A DNA stretch of 13,331 bases from assembly GCA_030638785.1 (NCBI GenBank), contig DAOWDY010000164.1, forward strand, positions 1-13,331, in the 5' to 3' direction. Under the pieces are notes generated by a model that was given only the letters and a program-made list of their open reading frames with translations, did no database searches and had not been told where the DNA came from. Shown here piece by piece: positions 6,466 to 13,331 of this stretch; the stretch's first letter is position 1, and each line of letters begins with the position of its first letter. The position numbers and the translations under genes are program-made. The DNA is from Candidatus Thorarchaeota archaeon (GTDB lineage: Archaea; Asgardarchaeota; Thorarchaeia; Thorarchaeales; Thorarchaeaceae).

Positions 6466-7536
6466 TTGTCCGAGATATTTCTAAATCTGGTTCTCAAAGA
6501 TGGAAAGAAAAAAGAAGTTGAGTTTGATGAGGATGATATTACTCTGAATCTCTCAAGTAAGAAGATAGTCGAGGTAGATCTCTCACCCTTAGAAGGAGCT
6601 AAAAATCTAGTAGATCTGGATCTGGGTAGGAATCGAATCGAGGCGATTGATATCTCACCACTCGCAAAATGCCCTAATCTCTCCACTCTCAGTCTATTCA
6701 AGAATCCTTTGAAAGGAATTGATATCAGACCACTTGCTAATTGTAAGAACCTTACAGAGTTAAATCTCGGTTCAACAGGGATTCAGGAATTATCACTTGA
6801 CCCATTAAAGAATACAAGCTTGAAGCGGTTACGTCTCTTTACGAATCAGATTCCTGAGATTGACCTTTCTCCATTAAATGAACTGACCACGCTTGAGATT
6901 CTCGAGCTTGAGAACAACAGCCTTTCAGAGATTGATTTGAACCCTTTATCCAATTGCTATGATCTCACACAAATCAACCTCATGTATAATGAGCTCTCTT
7001 CCGTCGACCTCACACCTCTGAGTAGTTGTACGAAGATGAAATTCCTCTATCTTCATCATAATGTCTTACGAGACGTCGACCTAAGCCCAGCTAAAGATTG
7101 GACGGACATGCGAATTCTACGTTTAGGTGGAAATGAGTTAGAGTATGTGGACTTATCTCCTCTTGAAGGAGCTACAGGTCTCCGACGTGTTGGACTGGCA
7201 ATGAATAAACTTGAGAGTATTAGTCTCGACCCACTTCTGAATTTTACTGAACTCAGAGCATTGGACTTAGCTGGAAATAGACTCAGAAAATTAGACCTTG
7301 GTCCACTGAGGAATTGTACTTCACTTGAAGAGCTCTATCTCTACAGTGACCATCCTGAAGAGAATGAGTTTGAATCTCTTGACATCGAGCCATTATACGG
7401 GTGTACCGATCTTGAGGACTTGGGAGTCCCTGGGGATACACAGCTTCAAGCAAAAGCATCTCTGAGAAAGAGAAAGAAAATTCCATACGCAATAGAAGAA
7501 CTAATTGATGAAGACCGTATCACATGGATGAAATAG
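6466..7536 (+). CDS. Leucine-rich-repeat protein with 12 repeats
   Basis: This 356-residue protein is built almost wholly of leucine-rich repeats. After a short N-terminal segment (about 1-36), twelve repeats of about 24 residues run from residue 37 to about 325, following the pattern [IVL]-D-L-x-P-L-x-x-C-x-x-L-x-x-L-x-L-x-x-N-x-L. The fourth repeat is one residue short, and the eleventh has a small insertion rich in acidic residues. A charged tail with RKRKK follows. No signal peptide or membrane helix is seen, so it is probably a soluble cytoplasmic scaffold or binding protein with no readable partner. The only early start is TTG 6466, after a stop at 6460; TAAAATAACG lies about 25 bases upstream and could drive a leaderless message. 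It is divergent from the dsrEFH-type operon. Confidence 0.88.
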   Translation: MSEIFLNLVLKDGKKKEVEFDEDDITLNLSSKKIVEVDLSPLEGAKNLVDLDLGRNRIEAIDISPLAKCPNLSTLSLFKNPLKGIDIRPLANCKNLTELNLGSTGIQELSLDPLKNTSLKRLRLFTNQIPEIDLSPLNELTTLEILELENNSLSEIDLNPLSNCYDLTQINLMYNELSSVDLTPLSSCTKMKFLYLHHNVLRDVDLSPAKDWTDMRILRLGGNELEYVDLSPLEGATGLRRVGLAMNKLESISLDPLLNFTELRALDLAGNRLRKLDLGPLRNCTSLEELYLYSDHPEENEFESLDIEPLYGCTDLEDLGVPGDTQLQAKASLRKRKKIPYAIEELIDEDRITWMK

Positions 7537-7542
7537 GTATAA

Positions 7543-7551
7543 TTTTTTTTT
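7543..7551 (+). terminator. T-tract terminator after the LRR gene
   Basis: A run of nine T residues begins seven bases after the LRR stop codon. Archaeal transcription commonly ends at such oligo-T runs without a hairpin. A shorter T5 run follows at about 7562. Confidence 0.6.
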
Positions 7552-7626
7552 GAGAGAATGTGTTTTTAAGCAAATGAACACTATATCTAATTGCACGCCT
7601 AACGTATGCTCGTTGGGTGCTAGTCT

Positions 7627-7866
7627 ATGGATAAACGTAGGAAAGAAATGGAGCGAATGGCAAAACTGTACATGGAATATCTGAATGGCCCATTCGGAAA
7701 GAAGGTCTTGGGACGACTCAAGGAGGGAGAGAGCTTCTCCTTATGTTCTCAGTACGATGTTATGAAAGTCACTAAAGAGAGTGGTAAGGCTGTCGTTCGG
7801 ATCGAAAATCGAATCAACATAGACAACTTATCTGATAGATTACCAAGTTCGAATTATAGAAGCTGA
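7627..7866 (+). CDS. Small hypothetical protein, 79 residues
   Basis: I do not recognise this protein. It opens with a charged, helix-like stretch (MDKRRKEMERMAKLYMEYL), then GPFGKKVLGRLKEGESFSL and a C-terminal part that could form strands (KAVVRIENRINID). It has one cysteine and no signal peptide or membrane segment. The ATG has a weak GGTG seven bases upstream, and a TATA-like CTATATCTAA lies at 7581-7590. It sits alone between the LRR gene's T-tract and the disulfide oxidoreductase gene on the same strand. Codon use and composition look like its neighbours, which supports a real gene, but the evidence is thin. Confidence 0.6.
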   Translation: MDKRRKEMERMAKLYMEYLNGPFGKKVLGRLKEGESFSLCSQYDVMKVTKESGKAVVRIENRINIDNLSDRLPSSNYRS

Positions 7867-7945
7867 AACTGAGTTTTGGCCCCCACCGCAACGAATAAAA
7901 ATAACAATTGTAAATTATTATGTGGTGTTATATTTGGTAGTGGAG

Positions 7946-8581
7946 ATGGACCAAGCAACCAAAGAACAAGTGAAAGTAATGTTTGCAAGTCTTGAACAAG
8001 AAGTGACCGCTCACCTCTTTGTAAAAGACCATGAATGTTTATACTGTGGAGATACGGCTGAACTGATTAATCAAATAGCCGAGCTTTCAAACAAGGTAAA
8101 AGTGGAAAAGCATAATGACACGATAGGGGAAGGCGTTGCAGGTGAATTGGGTATTAAACATCACCCAACAATAGTACTACATGGCAAGGACAAGTACAAA
8201 GTTAGATTCCTTGGCATTCCAGCTGGTCACGAGTTCGGTGCACTGATTGCAGGAATTGTTGCTGTTTCCACTGGTGCAGTACCTCTCGAGCCTGATGTTA
8301 TTGCGGATATCAAAGATATTGACAAGCCACTTCATATTCAGGTATTTACTACACCCCAGTGTCCTTACTGTCCAAACATGGTAAGGCTAGCTCACTATGC
8401 AGCAATTCTGAATCCACTTATTGAAGCCGACATGGTCGAGGCTTTAGAGTTTCAGGATTTGGCTACAAAATATCAAGTCTTTGGTGTTCCCAAGACAATC
8501 ATCAATGAAACCGTGCATCTTGAAGGTGCGGTGTCACCTGAAGCTTTTGTTGAGAAACTTTTTGAAGCTGCTGAACAATAG
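7946..8581 (+). CDS. pdo: Protein disulfide oxidoreductase, two thioredoxin folds (PDO)
   Basis: This is an archaeal glutaredoxin-like protein disulfide oxidoreductase with two thioredoxin folds, 211 residues from ATG 7946. Such proteins make, reduce or rearrange cytoplasmic disulfides and accept electrons from a thioredoxin reductase. The N-terminal unit has CLYC (C31, C34) and a cis-proline segment HHPTIV. The C-terminal unit has CPYC (C139, C142) and GVPKTI. The linker PAGHEF and the RLAH segment after CPYC match PDO sequences from Pyrococcus as I recall them. The frame extends upstream to GTG 7922, but that would add a hydrophobic stretch not typical of PDO. AT-rich AAATTATTA about 30 bases before 7946 fits a leaderless start. 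A thioredoxin reductase lies about 350 bases downstream on the other strand. Confidence 0.92.
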   Translation: MDQATKEQVKVMFASLEQEVTAHLFVKDHECLYCGDTAELINQIAELSNKVKVEKHNDTIGEGVAGELGIKHHPTIVLHGKDKYKVRFLGIPAGHEFGALIAGIVAVSTGAVPLEPDVIADIKDIDKPLHIQVFTTPQCPYCPNMVRLAHYAAILNPLIEADMVEALEFQDLATKYQVFGVPKTIINETVHLEGAVSPEAFVEKLFEAAEQ

Positions 8582-8614
8582 TCGGTCATGACAGATCGAC
8601 TTTCCTTTTCTTTT
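8581..8614 (+). terminator. Hairpin plus pyrimidine tract after the PDO gene
   Basis: GTCGGTC (8581-8587) can pair with GATCGAC (8594-8600), with one G-U pair and a six-base loop, followed by a T-rich run at 8601-8614. It begins at the last base of the PDO stop codon and ends just before the SD of the YciI-like gene. This resembles an intrinsic terminator, which would separate the two messages, though read-through is possible. Confidence 0.45.
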
Positions 8615-8622
8615 AGCGAGGT

Positions 8623-8919
8623 ATGATGATGACTGATACAGAATCATTTGTGATAATCCTAAGACCAGCTCCTGAATATGGTCAGCCAGGTTCAGGTGAA
8701 CGTGTTAGCGAGCACTTCGAGTACCTAAAGAAACTCAATCAGGAGGGTAAGGTTATGATGGCTGGAAGGTTTACAGACGTGTTATTCGGCTTAGTTATGC
8801 TTGAGGTTGAGAACAGAAAAGAAGCTGAGATAATTATGCAATTGGATCCAGCTGTATCTTCCAATGTCTTTCACGCTGAAATATATCCATGGCGTATTGC
8901 ATTGGGTCCTACTAGCTGA
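8623..8919 (+). CDS. YciI-like (YCII-related) protein
   Basis: This 98-residue protein of the YCII-related ferredoxin-like superfamily consists of small dimeric alpha/beta cytoplasmic proteins, some of which may be enzymes; their role is unsettled. The family pattern is clear: an opening strand FVIILRPAP, SEHFEYLKKLNQEGKVMMAG (residues 29-48, with the conserved histidine), a D following in RFTDVLFG, then MQLDPAVSSNVFHAEIYPW at the end, with the usual DP and pW. Three ATGs stand in a row (8623, 8626, 8629). GAGGT at 8618-8622 is best spaced for the third, which would give 96 residues. It converges on the thioredoxin reductase gene, 16 bases apart. Confidence 0.85.
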   Translation: MMMTDTESFVIILRPAPEYGQPGSGERVSEHFEYLKKLNQEGKVMMAGRFTDVLFGLVMLEVENRKEAEIIMQLDPAVSSNVFHAEIYPWRIALGPTS

Positions 8920-8929
8920 AAAGAGATTG

Positions 8930-8954
8930 AATCACCTATCTATCACAGGTGATT
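8930..8954. terminator. Hairpin at the convergent 3' ends of YciI-like and TrxR genes
   Basis: AATCACCT and AGGTGATT form a perfect 8-bp inverted repeat with a nine-base loop, overlapping the last codons of the thioredoxin reductase gene and lying 10 bases after the YciI-like stop. It could end or protect both transcripts. No T-run follows, so function is uncertain. Confidence 0.35.
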
Positions 8955-9868
8955 ACAAATTCTGTTTCATTGACATAGCGATATGCTTGATAAGCAGCAT
9001 GAACTCCCTCAGCCACTCCAGTAATGGCTTGCTTGAATTCGGTGTCTACTACATCTCCTGCTGCAAAGACGCCAAGGATATTGGTTTTACTTGACCGATC
9101 AATGATAATCTCACCCTTTTCATTGACGTTAACACCTATTTTTACAGCGAGTTCAGAATATGGGATACCTCCAATTGCAATGAAGACGCCATCCATTGAT
9201 AATGAGTCAGAACCGTTGTATTGCTTATCCAGTTTTACGCCAGTGACTCGATCGGTTCCAATAATCTCAGTAACGTTTGTCTTAGTTATGACCTCGATCT
9301 TGGATTCCTTCTCAATTCGTCGAGCGTTTACAGGTTCAGGCCGTATCTGTTCTTTTCGGTAAATCAAGTAAACCTTGGAACAATATTTAGCAAGTAGAAG
9401 TGCTTCTTTTGCGGCAGCATCACTTCCACCTACAACTGATACAACTTTCCCCTTGAAGAGAGGAGCATCACACAGAGCACAGTAGCTTACGCCCTTGTTA
9501 CGCAATTCTTCATGACCTGGGACTTCTAGTTCACGTTCTTTCATTCCTGTAGCTATTAGAACTGATTTTGATAGGTACGTCTTTTTATCAGTAATAACAT
9601 AGAAGAACCCTTGTTCATCCTTAATGAGGTCCTGAACTGTACCGGTTTCAATATAGACAGGATACGCTTCAGCGTGACCTTTAATTTCATTAGCAAGTTC
9701 AGTCCCTGTTAACTGTTTAAAGCCAGGATAGTTTGCAACATCATCTGTGAGTGTGATTGTACCACCATCGACATCACCGATGACGGCAACGGAGAGTTCT
9801 AAGCGAGCTGCATACATCGCTGCACCATAACCAGTGACACCGGTTCCAATGATTACTAGATCGTACAT
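8936..9868 (-). CDS. trxB: Thioredoxin-disulfide reductase
   Basis: This is a flavoprotein of 310 residues, the normal length for low-molecular-weight thioredoxin reductase, which moves electrons from NAD(P)H through FAD to a thioredoxin-type protein. FAD contacts are GTGVTG (8-13) and the C-terminal AAGDV. The redox pair is C130-A-L-C133. The pyridine-nucleotide domain has VVGGSDAAAKEA (145-156) followed by IYRKEQIR (169-176), where HRRxxxR is usual; the retained arginines are compatible with NADPH, but the changes leave cofactor preference open. The ATG follows the glutaredoxin-like gene's stop by two bases, so the pair is surely cotranscribed. That gene and the PDO are the obvious candidate partners. 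Confidence 0.95.
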   Translation of the reverse strand: MYDLVIIGTGVTGYGAAMYAARLELSVAVIGDVDGGTITLTDDVANYPGFKQLTGTELANEIKGHAEAYPVYIETGTVQDLIKDEQGFFYVITDKKTYLSKSVLIATGMKERELEVPGHEELRNKGVSYCALCDAPLFKGKVVSVVGGSDAAAKEALLLAKYCSKVYLIYRKEQIRPEPVNARRIEKESKIEVITKTNVTEIIGTDRVTGVKLDKQYNGSDSLSMDGVFIAIGGIPYSELAVKIGVNVNEKGEIIIDRSSKTNILGVFAAGDVVDTEFKQAITGVAEGVHAAYQAYRYVNETEFVITCDR

Positions 9869-9870
9869 TC

Positions 9871-10113
9871 TTACGCCCCCAGAGTACGTTTGATTCTACG
9901 CTCAGTTCTTCGATCAAATCCGACGAACACGTCACCACCCAATATTGTAAGAGGAATTCCCTTCTGTTGCGTCTTTTCAAAGATGTCATCGAACAATTCC
10001 ATATTTGTGAGTACACATTTCTCCTCGTATTTGACACCCTGCTCATCAAGAAACTGTCTTAGCTTCTCTGAGTGTGGGCATTTGGGTGCAGTATAAATCG
10101 TTGCAGTGGCCAT
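9871..10113 (-). CDS. Glutaredoxin-like protein with monothiol CPHS motif
   Basis: This is a single thioredoxin-fold protein of about 80 residues. It shows TIYTAPKCPHSEKL at the N-terminus, a cis-proline segment KGIPLTILGG, and a closing GFD, as in glutaredoxin and NrdH-like proteins. The active site is C12-P-H-S15: the second cysteine is serine, so it cannot cycle through an internal CxxC disulfide. C33 is its only other cysteine. I chose ATG 10113 because GGAG lies nine bases upstream and it gives the family length; an ATG at 10128 would add five residues. It is the first gene of a pair with trxB, separated by two bases. It may act on mixed disulfides or, as some monothiol glutaredoxins do, in metal or sulfur handling; this is not shown. 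Confidence 0.82.
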   Translation of the reverse strand: MATATIYTAPKCPHSEKLRQFLDEQGVKYEEKCVLTNMELFDDIFEKTQQKGIPLTILGGDVFVGFDRRTERRIKRTLGA

Positions 10114-10167
10114 TAAAGAACGCTCCATTTCTAATTGAATTGATGGAATTGGTTTACTCTAATGACT

Positions 10168-10177
10168 GATATAGATT
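10168..10177 (-). promoter_or_regulatory. TATA-like element for the glutaredoxin-like/trxB pair
   Basis: The minus strand reads AATCTATATC about 60 bases before the ATG at 10113. A transcription start about 26 bases downstream would leave a leader of roughly 35 bases that includes the GGAG SD. Inferred from spacing and composition only. Confidence 0.35.
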
Positions 10178-10274
10178 GTGACAGCTGCTAAACCATATCT
10201 ATCTAAGTTTGGGATAAACGAGCATTCTTTATGATGGATAGTACACATGCAGAGCTTAATTCGAGAGTATTCGG

Positions 10275-13200
10275 ATGGTTATGAGAAACATGGCGGAAGG
10301 TCAAACAATCCCCAATGTTGAGGTGGGATATGCGATCGTCAGAGGAAATGATCCTTTCGCTGTTGGAGTTGAAGCTGCAACTAAAGCCATGGAGAGCATC
10401 ACTGAACATCCACTCTCGGTGTTCCTAGTTCACATCAGAGGTGAAGAGGGTCTCTCAGAAGTCCTTGCAGGAATCTCAACAATAGTTGAGGATGCACCCG
10501 TAATCGGCGTGGCTTCTATACAAACTGGAACTGAAAGGGTTGACATTGAAGTCAGTTCAGTAGCTGTTGCTTCCCCCTTTCTCACTCTTAACGTAGGAAT
10601 TGGGGGAGGATTGGCTGAAAATTGGAAATCCGCTCTTAAAGATGCAATAGAATCGGATGATATCGATCGGTTCTTTGGCAAAGACCGCGAAGATAATTGG
10701 CGAAGCCTTGTGGATGTAGGGAGGTCAGTATTTGGTATGATTCTGACGACAAGTCCAGATTCAGATACACCACTGGACATGACCTCACTATTAACAGAAG
10801 TCAGAGCGAAATCCGACAATAGAATCCCTTTCACTGGCGGATCAGCCCTCAATATTTCAGGGGCTAGAACAAGCAGGGTAATCTTCAACCAAGAGATTTA
10901 CTCTGACGCACTCCTCCTTATCATCATTGACACAAACCTCCGAATTGGGACGAGTATTGCACATGGATTCAGTCTATCCGATGAGAAGCTTATTGTAACA
11001 AAAATTCGGAGCAGAACAATTTCTGAGTTCAACGATAATCCAGCTGGTGAGGAGCTTGAGAAATTTGGGGATACTAAATCACTGAATCTTGGCATAGTGG
11101 ATACCTATGGGAGTTGTAGACATGTCCTAATTGAAGAGATAGATTTGAAGAAAGGTGTCAAGATCTCAAGAAGCATTCCAAAAGGAACCATTCTTACAGT
11201 TCTCCATCCTGATGGAAATGATTTAGAAGAGGCAGGGATTGAAGCATTTAACAAGGCGCTAATACGTGGAAGTATTGAGGAGCCAATTCTCTGCATTTTA
11301 TTCTCCAGTATTTTCCGAAGAGGTATGTTATCAAAACAAGCTGCCGACGATGTAGAAAATGTAAGATCCTTTAGACCTGATATGTACATAGTTGGATTTG
11401 ATACAGGCGAAGAAGTTGGACTGACAGATGAAGGAGCAAATCGGCACAATCACAAGACAGTGGCTGTTTTGGTGCTTGGTCAGAAACTGTCCTATGCTGC
11501 AGAGGTAGCCAATCAGAATAAAGAGCTGCTAGGCAAGCTTACTATTGCAGAAGCAAGCCAGAGAACACTACTGGACCTGATGCCTGATGCAATACTGGCG
11601 ACTAATCGAGCACTTAAGATTACACACTGGAACCCGCAAGCTCAGAAGCTTCTTGGCCACAGTAAGGATACTGTGCTAGGTCTCAACGTTACAAGCATTC
11701 TACATCCTCGCTTGAGATGGACTCTAGAAAATGCGGCAAGCGAGTTGCTTGAGAAAGGTGAAACCTCAACGACTTCCTTCGAAGCTGAGGTTGTTCGATC
11801 AGATCAAAGCATGGTGCCTGTAAAAGTCATGATATCATTCAATCCTCATGAAGAGAGATACTCCTTTGTCATTGCTTTCCACGATATCACGGAGCATAAG
11901 ACAAACGAGGCGATTCTCGAACGGGAACGCAGAGCATACAAATCAATAGCTGAAGCAGCAATCAATGCTCCCACACTTGAGGACCTCTGTGAGCAGACAC
12001 TAGAGGGAATCATGTCAACACTCGGTTATGATATTGGAACGGTTCGATTGTTTGATGATGAAGGGCAGGCACTTGTTCTAGCTGCACATATTGGTGTTGA
12101 CCCTAATGAACTCGATAAGGAACTATATGTTCGTCCCTTCGAAGACAGTGGGTATCTAGGATCAGAAAGTGCATTCAGTATGCAAGCAATCTTCTCCCCA
12201 AATGTCAGAAAGGATCCAACAATGGTTGACAGAAGTAAACGAATTGAAAAACTAGGTATTGAGGCTACAGTCATTTGGCCTCTCAGGAGTTCAACAGGGG
12301 ATCTCCTTGGAGTATTAAACATCGCAGCCTATACACCTAGAGATGAAACAGAAGAGTCACGCCTTTTCTTCGAAGTCTTGGCAGAAATGTTTGCAACCGT
12401 CATTGAGAGAAGACTTACTCAGGAAGCCCTAGGTGAGAGTGAAGTAAAGGTACGTACCATCCTACAATCTATGAGAGATCTGATCTTCGTCTTTGATGAG
12501 GAAGATCAGTATACTGAAGTATATTATTCGGACCCCTCGTTGATCTACGGAAATCCAGAGACGTTTATCGGGAAACACCTATCCGAAGCACTTCCAGCAA
12601 CTGTAGCAGATTCTCTTATTCGAACAGCGAAGAGAGTTCGTGAAACCGGCGAACCTGAAACGTTAGATTACTCATTAGAAATCGAAGGAAATGTACTCTG
12701 GTTCTCTGCTAGTATATCCCCTCATGAGGATGGAAGGAGCATTGTTTCTGTTTCCCGCGACATCACAGCAAGAAAAGATGCAGAGAGGGCTCTTGCTATG
12801 AGACTTGAATATGAAAAAGCTCTGGCGAACATTTCACAATCTTTGTTGCTTAGTATGGAGGAGGCCAAAGGTTCCCTTGACTATGCGCTAGAAGCACTTC
12901 GCAAAGTAACAGATTCTAGTAGAGTGTATATATTCGAAAACGTTAACGACAAGGACATTGGCCTCTCTTCAAGAATCATGGTTGAGTCTGTTGATCAGGG
13001 AGTGGTCAGAGCGGAGGATCTGTATCCAAGACGTCTTACACCGTACAAAGATGGCCTTACTCGATGGAATAAAGAACTGTCTGAAGGACGCTATATTGTG
13101 GGTTTAGTTACAGATTTCCCAGATGAGGAACAGATCAAGTTGGTAGAACTTGGAGTAAAGGCTGTCCTCATTATTCCTCTCTGGGTTCAGGGAAAGTGGT

Positions 13201-13331
13201 TTGGGTACATTGGATTTGATGATACTAAGACAGAACGTCAATGGACTATTGGTGAAATCCGTCTCTTGCGAACAGCTGCAGAGATGATATCTGGATACCT
13301 GGTGAGACAGTCTACCGATGCTGAATTGAAA
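10275..13331 (+). CDS. Multi-domain sensor protein, FIST-PAS-GAF-PAS-GAF (3' partial)
   Basis: One frame runs uninterrupted to the window end, at least 1019 residues with no stop. Approximate domains in order: FIST N (16-215), with VASIQTGTE and FTGGSALNISG; FIST C (240-402), with RTISEFNDNPAGEEL and, near its end, RHNHKTVAVLVLG; PAS (425-542), with LLDLMPDAILATN and FHDITEHK; GAF (550-716), with IWPLRSSTGDLLGVLNIAA; PAS (720-836), with SMRDLIFVFDE and SRDITARKDA; and GAF (845 on), with IIPLWVQGKWFGYIGFDD. FIST domains are sensory, and small ligands such as amino acids have been proposed. No transmembrane segment is seen, so it appears cytoplasmic. A histidine kinase or other output domain would be expected beyond the window; none is visible. 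ATGs at 10275, 10281 and 10290 are possible starts after a stop at 10257, and none has a good SD. Confidence 0.88.
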   Translation, partial: MVMRNMAEGQTIPNVEVGYAIVRGNDPFAVGVEAATKAMESITEHPLSVFLVHIRGEEGLSEVLAGISTIVEDAPVIGVASIQTGTERVDIEVSSVAVASPFLTLNVGIGGGLAENWKSALKDAIESDDIDRFFGKDREDNWRSLVDVGRSVFGMILTTSPDSDTPLDMTSLLTEVRAKSDNRIPFTGGSALNISGARTSRVIFNQEIYSDALLLIIIDTNLRIGTSIAHGFSLSDEKLIVTKIRSRTISEFNDNPAGEELEKFGDTKSLNLGIVDTYGSCRHVLIEEIDLKKGVKISRSIPKGTILTVLHPDGNDLEEAGIEAFNKALIRGSIEEPILCILFSSIFRRGMLSKQAADDVENVRSFRPDMYIVGFDTGEEVGLTDEGANRHNHKTVAVLVLGQKLSYAAEVANQNKELLGKLTIAEASQRTLLDLMPDAILATNRALKITHWNPQAQKLLGHSKDTVLGLNVTSILHPRLRWTLENAASELLEKGETSTTSFEAEVVRSDQSMVPVKVMISFNPHEERYSFVIAFHDITEHKTNEAILERERRAYKSIAEAAINAPTLEDLCEQTLEGIMSTLGYDIGTVRLFDDEGQALVLAAHIGVDPNELDKELYVRPFEDSGYLGSESAFSMQAIFSPNVRKDPTMVDRSKRIEKLGIEATVIWPLRSSTGDLLGVLNIAAYTPRDETEESRLFFEVLAEMFATVIERRLTQEALGESEVKVRTILQSMRDLIFVFDEEDQYTEVYYSDPSLIYGNPETFIGKHLSEALPATVADSLIRTAKRVRETGEPETLDYSLEIEGNVLWFSASISPHEDGRSIVSVSRDITARKDAERALAMRLEYEKALANISQSLLLSMEEAKGSLDYALEALRKVTDSSRVYIFENVNDKDIGLSSRIMVESVDQGVVRAEDLYPRRLTPYKDGLTRWNKELSEGRYIVGLVTDFPDEEQIKLVELGVKAVLIIPLWVQGKWFGYIGFDDTKTERQWTIGEIRLLRTAAEMISGYLVRQSTDAELK

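Noticed and set aside
6466..7536. LRR gene as a DNA tandem repeat array
   Set aside because: The repeats are conserved at the protein level, but their DNA copies are well diverged, so it is a repeat protein, not satellite DNA.
10203..11449. Several minus-strand frames (10203-10409, 10430-10888, 10898-11095, 11105-11449)
   Set aside because: All except the first lie within the long FIST coding frame, and the first spans its start and promoter. They have serine/proline-rich shadow translations and no family match.
12026..12322. Minus-strand 98-codon frame
   Set aside because: Antisense to the first GAF domain of the sensor; no SD or family features.
1..13331. CRISPR arrays, insertion sequences, tRNA or rRNA genes, phage genes
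   Set aside because: I saw no spaced direct repeats, transposase motifs, tRNA cloverleaf, rRNA segments or phage structural genes.

Overview
The window looks archaeal, at moderate AT content. Evidence: an archaeal two-domain protein disulfide oxidoreductase, a protein resembling the archaeal DUF22 family, TATA-like elements sited for leaderless or short-leader transcripts, and Shine-Dalgarno (SD) sequences of the GGAGGTGAT type inside operons. The leucine-rich-repeat protein with D[LI]xPL repeats and the FIST/PAS/GAF sensor would fit an Asgard (Thorarchaeota-like) genome, but that is a guess from protein style. No rRNA or tRNA is present to settle it. No gap between genes exceeds 300 bases.

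Layout. (1) 1-2782, + strand: a polar amino-acid ABC transporter in the order binding protein (5' end outside the window), permease, ATPase, permease. (2) 2795-4484: two related DUF22-like genes on the + strand flank a NIF3-like gene on the - strand. The first copy is truncated and frameshifted. The second is intact and is followed by an O-methyltransferase (4562-5197). (3) 5238-6279, - strand: a three-gene DsrE-DsrF-DsrH (TusD-TusC-TusB) sulfur-relay operon whose internal SDs overlap the upstream stop codons. (4) 6466-7536: a 12-repeat LRR protein, then a 79-residue orphan. (5) 7946-10113: a thiol-redox group, with a protein disulfide oxidoreductase and a YciI-like protein on + and a glutaredoxin-like protein plus thioredoxin reductase as a tight - strand pair. 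(6) 10275 to the window end: a large sensor, FIST-PAS-GAF-PAS-GAF, at least 1019 codons, still open at the edge.

How the genes work together. The transporter genes form one import system. The thioredoxin reductase could feed electrons to the glutaredoxin-like protein and to the disulfide oxidoreductase, and these lie beside a DsrEFH-type persulfide carrier, so the central 5 kb is mostly sulfur and thiol chemistry. That link is inferred from proximity. The sensor's FIST domain is a family thought to bind small ligands, possibly amino acids.

I found no clear undescribed multi-gene system. The most notable items are the frameshifted DUF22-like duplicate (one extra base explains it), the sulfur/thiol neighbourhood, the monothiol glutaredoxin-like partner of the reductase, and the FIST multi-sensor.
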